This document shows, one piece after another, positions 5,999-7,426 of a DNA stretch of 7,426 nt; the first letter of the stretch is position 1, and the number at the start of each line of letters is the position of its first letter. Made by a program: the position numbers and the translations under genes. This stretch comes from DATJFH01 sp035495815 (GTDB taxonomy: Bacteria; Acidobacteriota; Terriglobia; Bryobacterales; Bryobacteraceae): positions 1 to 7,426 of the forward strand of contig DATJFH010000212.1 in NCBI GenBank assembly GCA_035495815.1. The letters are read 5' to 3'. The notes beneath the pieces are model-generated. The model was not told where the DNA came from and made no database searches. It worked only from the letters and a program-made list of their open reading frames with translations.

Positions 5999-6763
5999 AT
6001 GCTCGCCAAGCGGATCATTCCCTGTCTCGACGTAACGGGCGGACGCGTGGTGAAAGGCGTGAACTTCATCAACCTGCGGGACGCCGGCGACCCGGTCGAA
6101 CTGGCCGGCCGCTACAATCAGCAGGGCGCCGACGAAGTCGTATTCCTCGACATCACGGCGTCGAGCGACGAGCGAGCCATCATGGCGGACGTGGTGTTCC
6201 GCACCGCGCGCAAGGTTTTCATCCCGCTGGCGGTGGGCGGCGGCATCCGCTCGGTGGCCGATGCGCGGCGGATCCTGATGTCGGGCGCGGATAAAGTGTC
6301 GGTGAACACGGCTGCCGTGCGCCGTCCGGAACTGCTGACGGAGTTGAGCCTGGAGTTCGGAGCACAGGCGGTGGTGCTGGCAATCGACGCGCGCCGCCGC
6401 TCCCCCGGCGCATGGAACGTCTACACGCGCGGGGGCCGCGACGACGAAGGTATCGACGTAGTGGAGTGGGCCGCCCGCGGCGAGGCGCTGGGCGCAGGCG
6501 AGATTCTGCTCACTTCGATGGATACGGACGGCGTGCAGCAAGGCTTCGACTGCGAGCTCACGCGCGCTGTCTCCCGCGCCACGCGCGTTCCGGTGATCGC
6601 GTCCGGCGGCGCCGGGGGCCCGGACGATTTCGTGCGCGTGTTCGGCGAAGGTGAAGCGGATGCCGCGCTGGCCGCGTCCATTTTCCACTACGGCGCATAC
6701 ACCGTTTCCGACCTCAAAGAACAGCTCGACCGCCACGGCATCCCGGTGAGGAAAGCCTCTTGA
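5999..6763 (+). CDS. hisF: imidazole glycerol phosphate synthase, cyclase subunit
   Basis: HisF is the (beta/alpha)8-barrel that uses ammonia from HisH to convert PRFAR into imidazole glycerol phosphate and AICAR; AICAR re-enters purine synthesis. The 254-residue protein has the catalytic aspartates Asp11 (PCLDV) and Asp130 (AIDAR). Its phosphate-binding loops are at VGGGIRS in the first half and SGGAGGPDDF in the second, reflecting the half-barrel duplication. TSMDTDG is also typical. Weak GGAA (5987-5990) lies 8 nt before the ATG. The stop overlaps the hisA start. Confidence 0.97.
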   Translation: MLAKRIIPCLDVTGGRVVKGVNFINLRDAGDPVELAGRYNQQGADEVVFLDITASSDERAIMADVVFRTARKVFIPLAVGGGIRSVADARRILMSGADKVSVNTAAVRRPELLTELSLEFGAQAVVLAIDARRRSPGAWNVYTRGGRDDEGIDVVEWAARGEALGAGEILLTSMDTDGVQQGFDCELTRAVSRATRVPVIASGGAGGPDDFVRVFGEGEADAALAASIFHYGAYTVSDLKEQLDRHGIPVRKAS

Positions 6764-7426
6764 TTCTTCCCTGCATCGATCTGATGGACGGCAAAGTGGT
6801 GCAGCTTGTCCAGGGCCGGGAGAAGGCGCTCGAAGGCGACCCGCCACTGGCCATGCTGGAGAAGTTCGCGGCGTTCCCGCAAATCCAGGTCATCGATCTC
6901 GACGCAGCCATCGGGCGCGGATCGAACGACGATCTGGTGAAGCTGCTGGCGTCGCGCGCGGCCTGCCGCGTCGGAGGCGGCGTGCGGTCGGTGGAGCGCG
7001 CACGGATACTGGTCGAGCAGGGCGCGCACAAGGTGATCGTGGGGACGGCCGCATTCCACGGCGGCGGCGTCAATACTGCGTTGCTGCGGCAAATGGCCGA
7101 CGAGATCGGCCGCGAGAAGCTGATCGTCGCCGTGGATTCGAAGGGCGGCCGGATCGTGGTCAAAGGCTGGCGCGAATCGACCGACCTGACCGCGGAGCAG
7201 GTCCTGGCGCCGCTCGAGCCCTACTGCTCCGGATTCCTTTGCACCTACGTCGACAAGGAAGGCATGCTGCAAGGCACCGACCTGGCCTGGTTCCGACGCC
7301 TGCGCGCCGCCACATCGCTGGAGCTGACCGCGGCCGGCGGCATCACGAGTCTCGAAGATGTCCGCGCGCTGATGGAGATGAATATCAACGCTGCGCTGGG
7401 CATGGCCGTATATACTGGGCGATTGA
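6760..7426 (+). CDS. hisA: ProFAR isomerase (cut by right edge)
   Basis: HisA isomerises ProFAR to PRFAR, the substrate of HisH/HisF. The TTG at 6760 overlaps the hisF stop (TTGA) and begins a protein reading MILPCIDLMDGKVV. The frame is open for 222 codons to the end of the window, so the last residues, perhaps 10-30, are missing. Catalytic Asp7 (CIDL) and Asp126 (AVDSKGG) are present, as are the barrel phosphate loops VGGGVRS and AAGGITS. Several features resemble the form found in fungi and plants (yeast HIS6) more than the usual bacterial one: PCIDL with DGKVVQ at the start, VIVGTAAFHGGGVN instead of the usual short loop, and TYVDKEG. A TTG start is unusual, but no better one exists at the right place. 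Confidence 0.93.
   Translation, partial: MILPCIDLMDGKVVQLVQGREKALEGDPPLAMLEKFAAFPQIQVIDLDAAIGRGSNDDLVKLLASRAACRVGGGVRSVERARILVEQGAHKVIVGTAAFHGGGVNTALLRQMADEIGREKLIVAVDSKGGRIVVKGWRESTDLTAEQVLAPLEPYCSGFLCTYVDKEGMLQGTDLAWFRRLRAATSLELTAAGGITSLEDVRALMEMNINAALGMAVYTGRL

Overview
The window is a nearly complete histidine biosynthesis operon on the plus strand, with its regulatory leader at the 5' end and a divergent c-type cytochrome gene running off the left edge. The gene order is hisI-hisG-hisD-hisC-(HAD phosphatase)-hisB-hisH-hisF-hisA. The last gene, hisA, is cut by the right edge. High GC content, the protein style and the HisA type suggest an Acidobacteriota genome, perhaps of the Solibacter/Bryobacter kind. 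This is an impression from remembered relatives, not a computed placement.

Region by region: (1) positions 1-121, minus strand, hold the first 40 codons of an exported cytochrome c with a CxxCH haem site. (2) Positions 122-269 form an AT-richer divergent promoter region. (3) Positions 270-410 carry what looks like a classical histidine attenuator. A short leader ORF contains four consecutive His codons plus a fifth. It overlaps the first of three mutually exclusive RNA hairpins: a protector, an antiterminator and an intrinsic terminator with a T-run ending 8 nt before hisI. (4) Positions 419-2918 hold hisI, hisG and hisD, tightly packed. (5) Positions 2919-3058 are a 140-nt gap with several inverted repeats and no visible ribosome binding site for hisC. 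(6) Positions 3059-7426 hold hisC, a HAD-family phosphatase, hisB, hisH, hisF and hisA, which abut or overlap by 4 nt or less except for a 2-nt gap before hisF.

Together the genes supply nearly the whole pathway. HisG makes phosphoribosyl-ATP, and HisI opens phosphoribosyl-AMP. HisA isomerises ProFAR, and HisH/HisF make imidazole glycerol phosphate. HisB dehydrates it, HisC transaminates it, the HAD protein is the natural candidate for histidinol-phosphate phosphatase, and HisD oxidises histidinol to histidine. The only step with no gene here is hisE (phosphoribosyl-ATP pyrophosphohydrolase). HisI is monofunctional, so hisE must lie downstream or elsewhere. HisG is the long form, so no HisZ is needed.

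The most interesting element is the his leader. All four parts of the textbook attenuation circuit can be drawn with exact coordinates. I know this mechanism mainly from Gammaproteobacteria.
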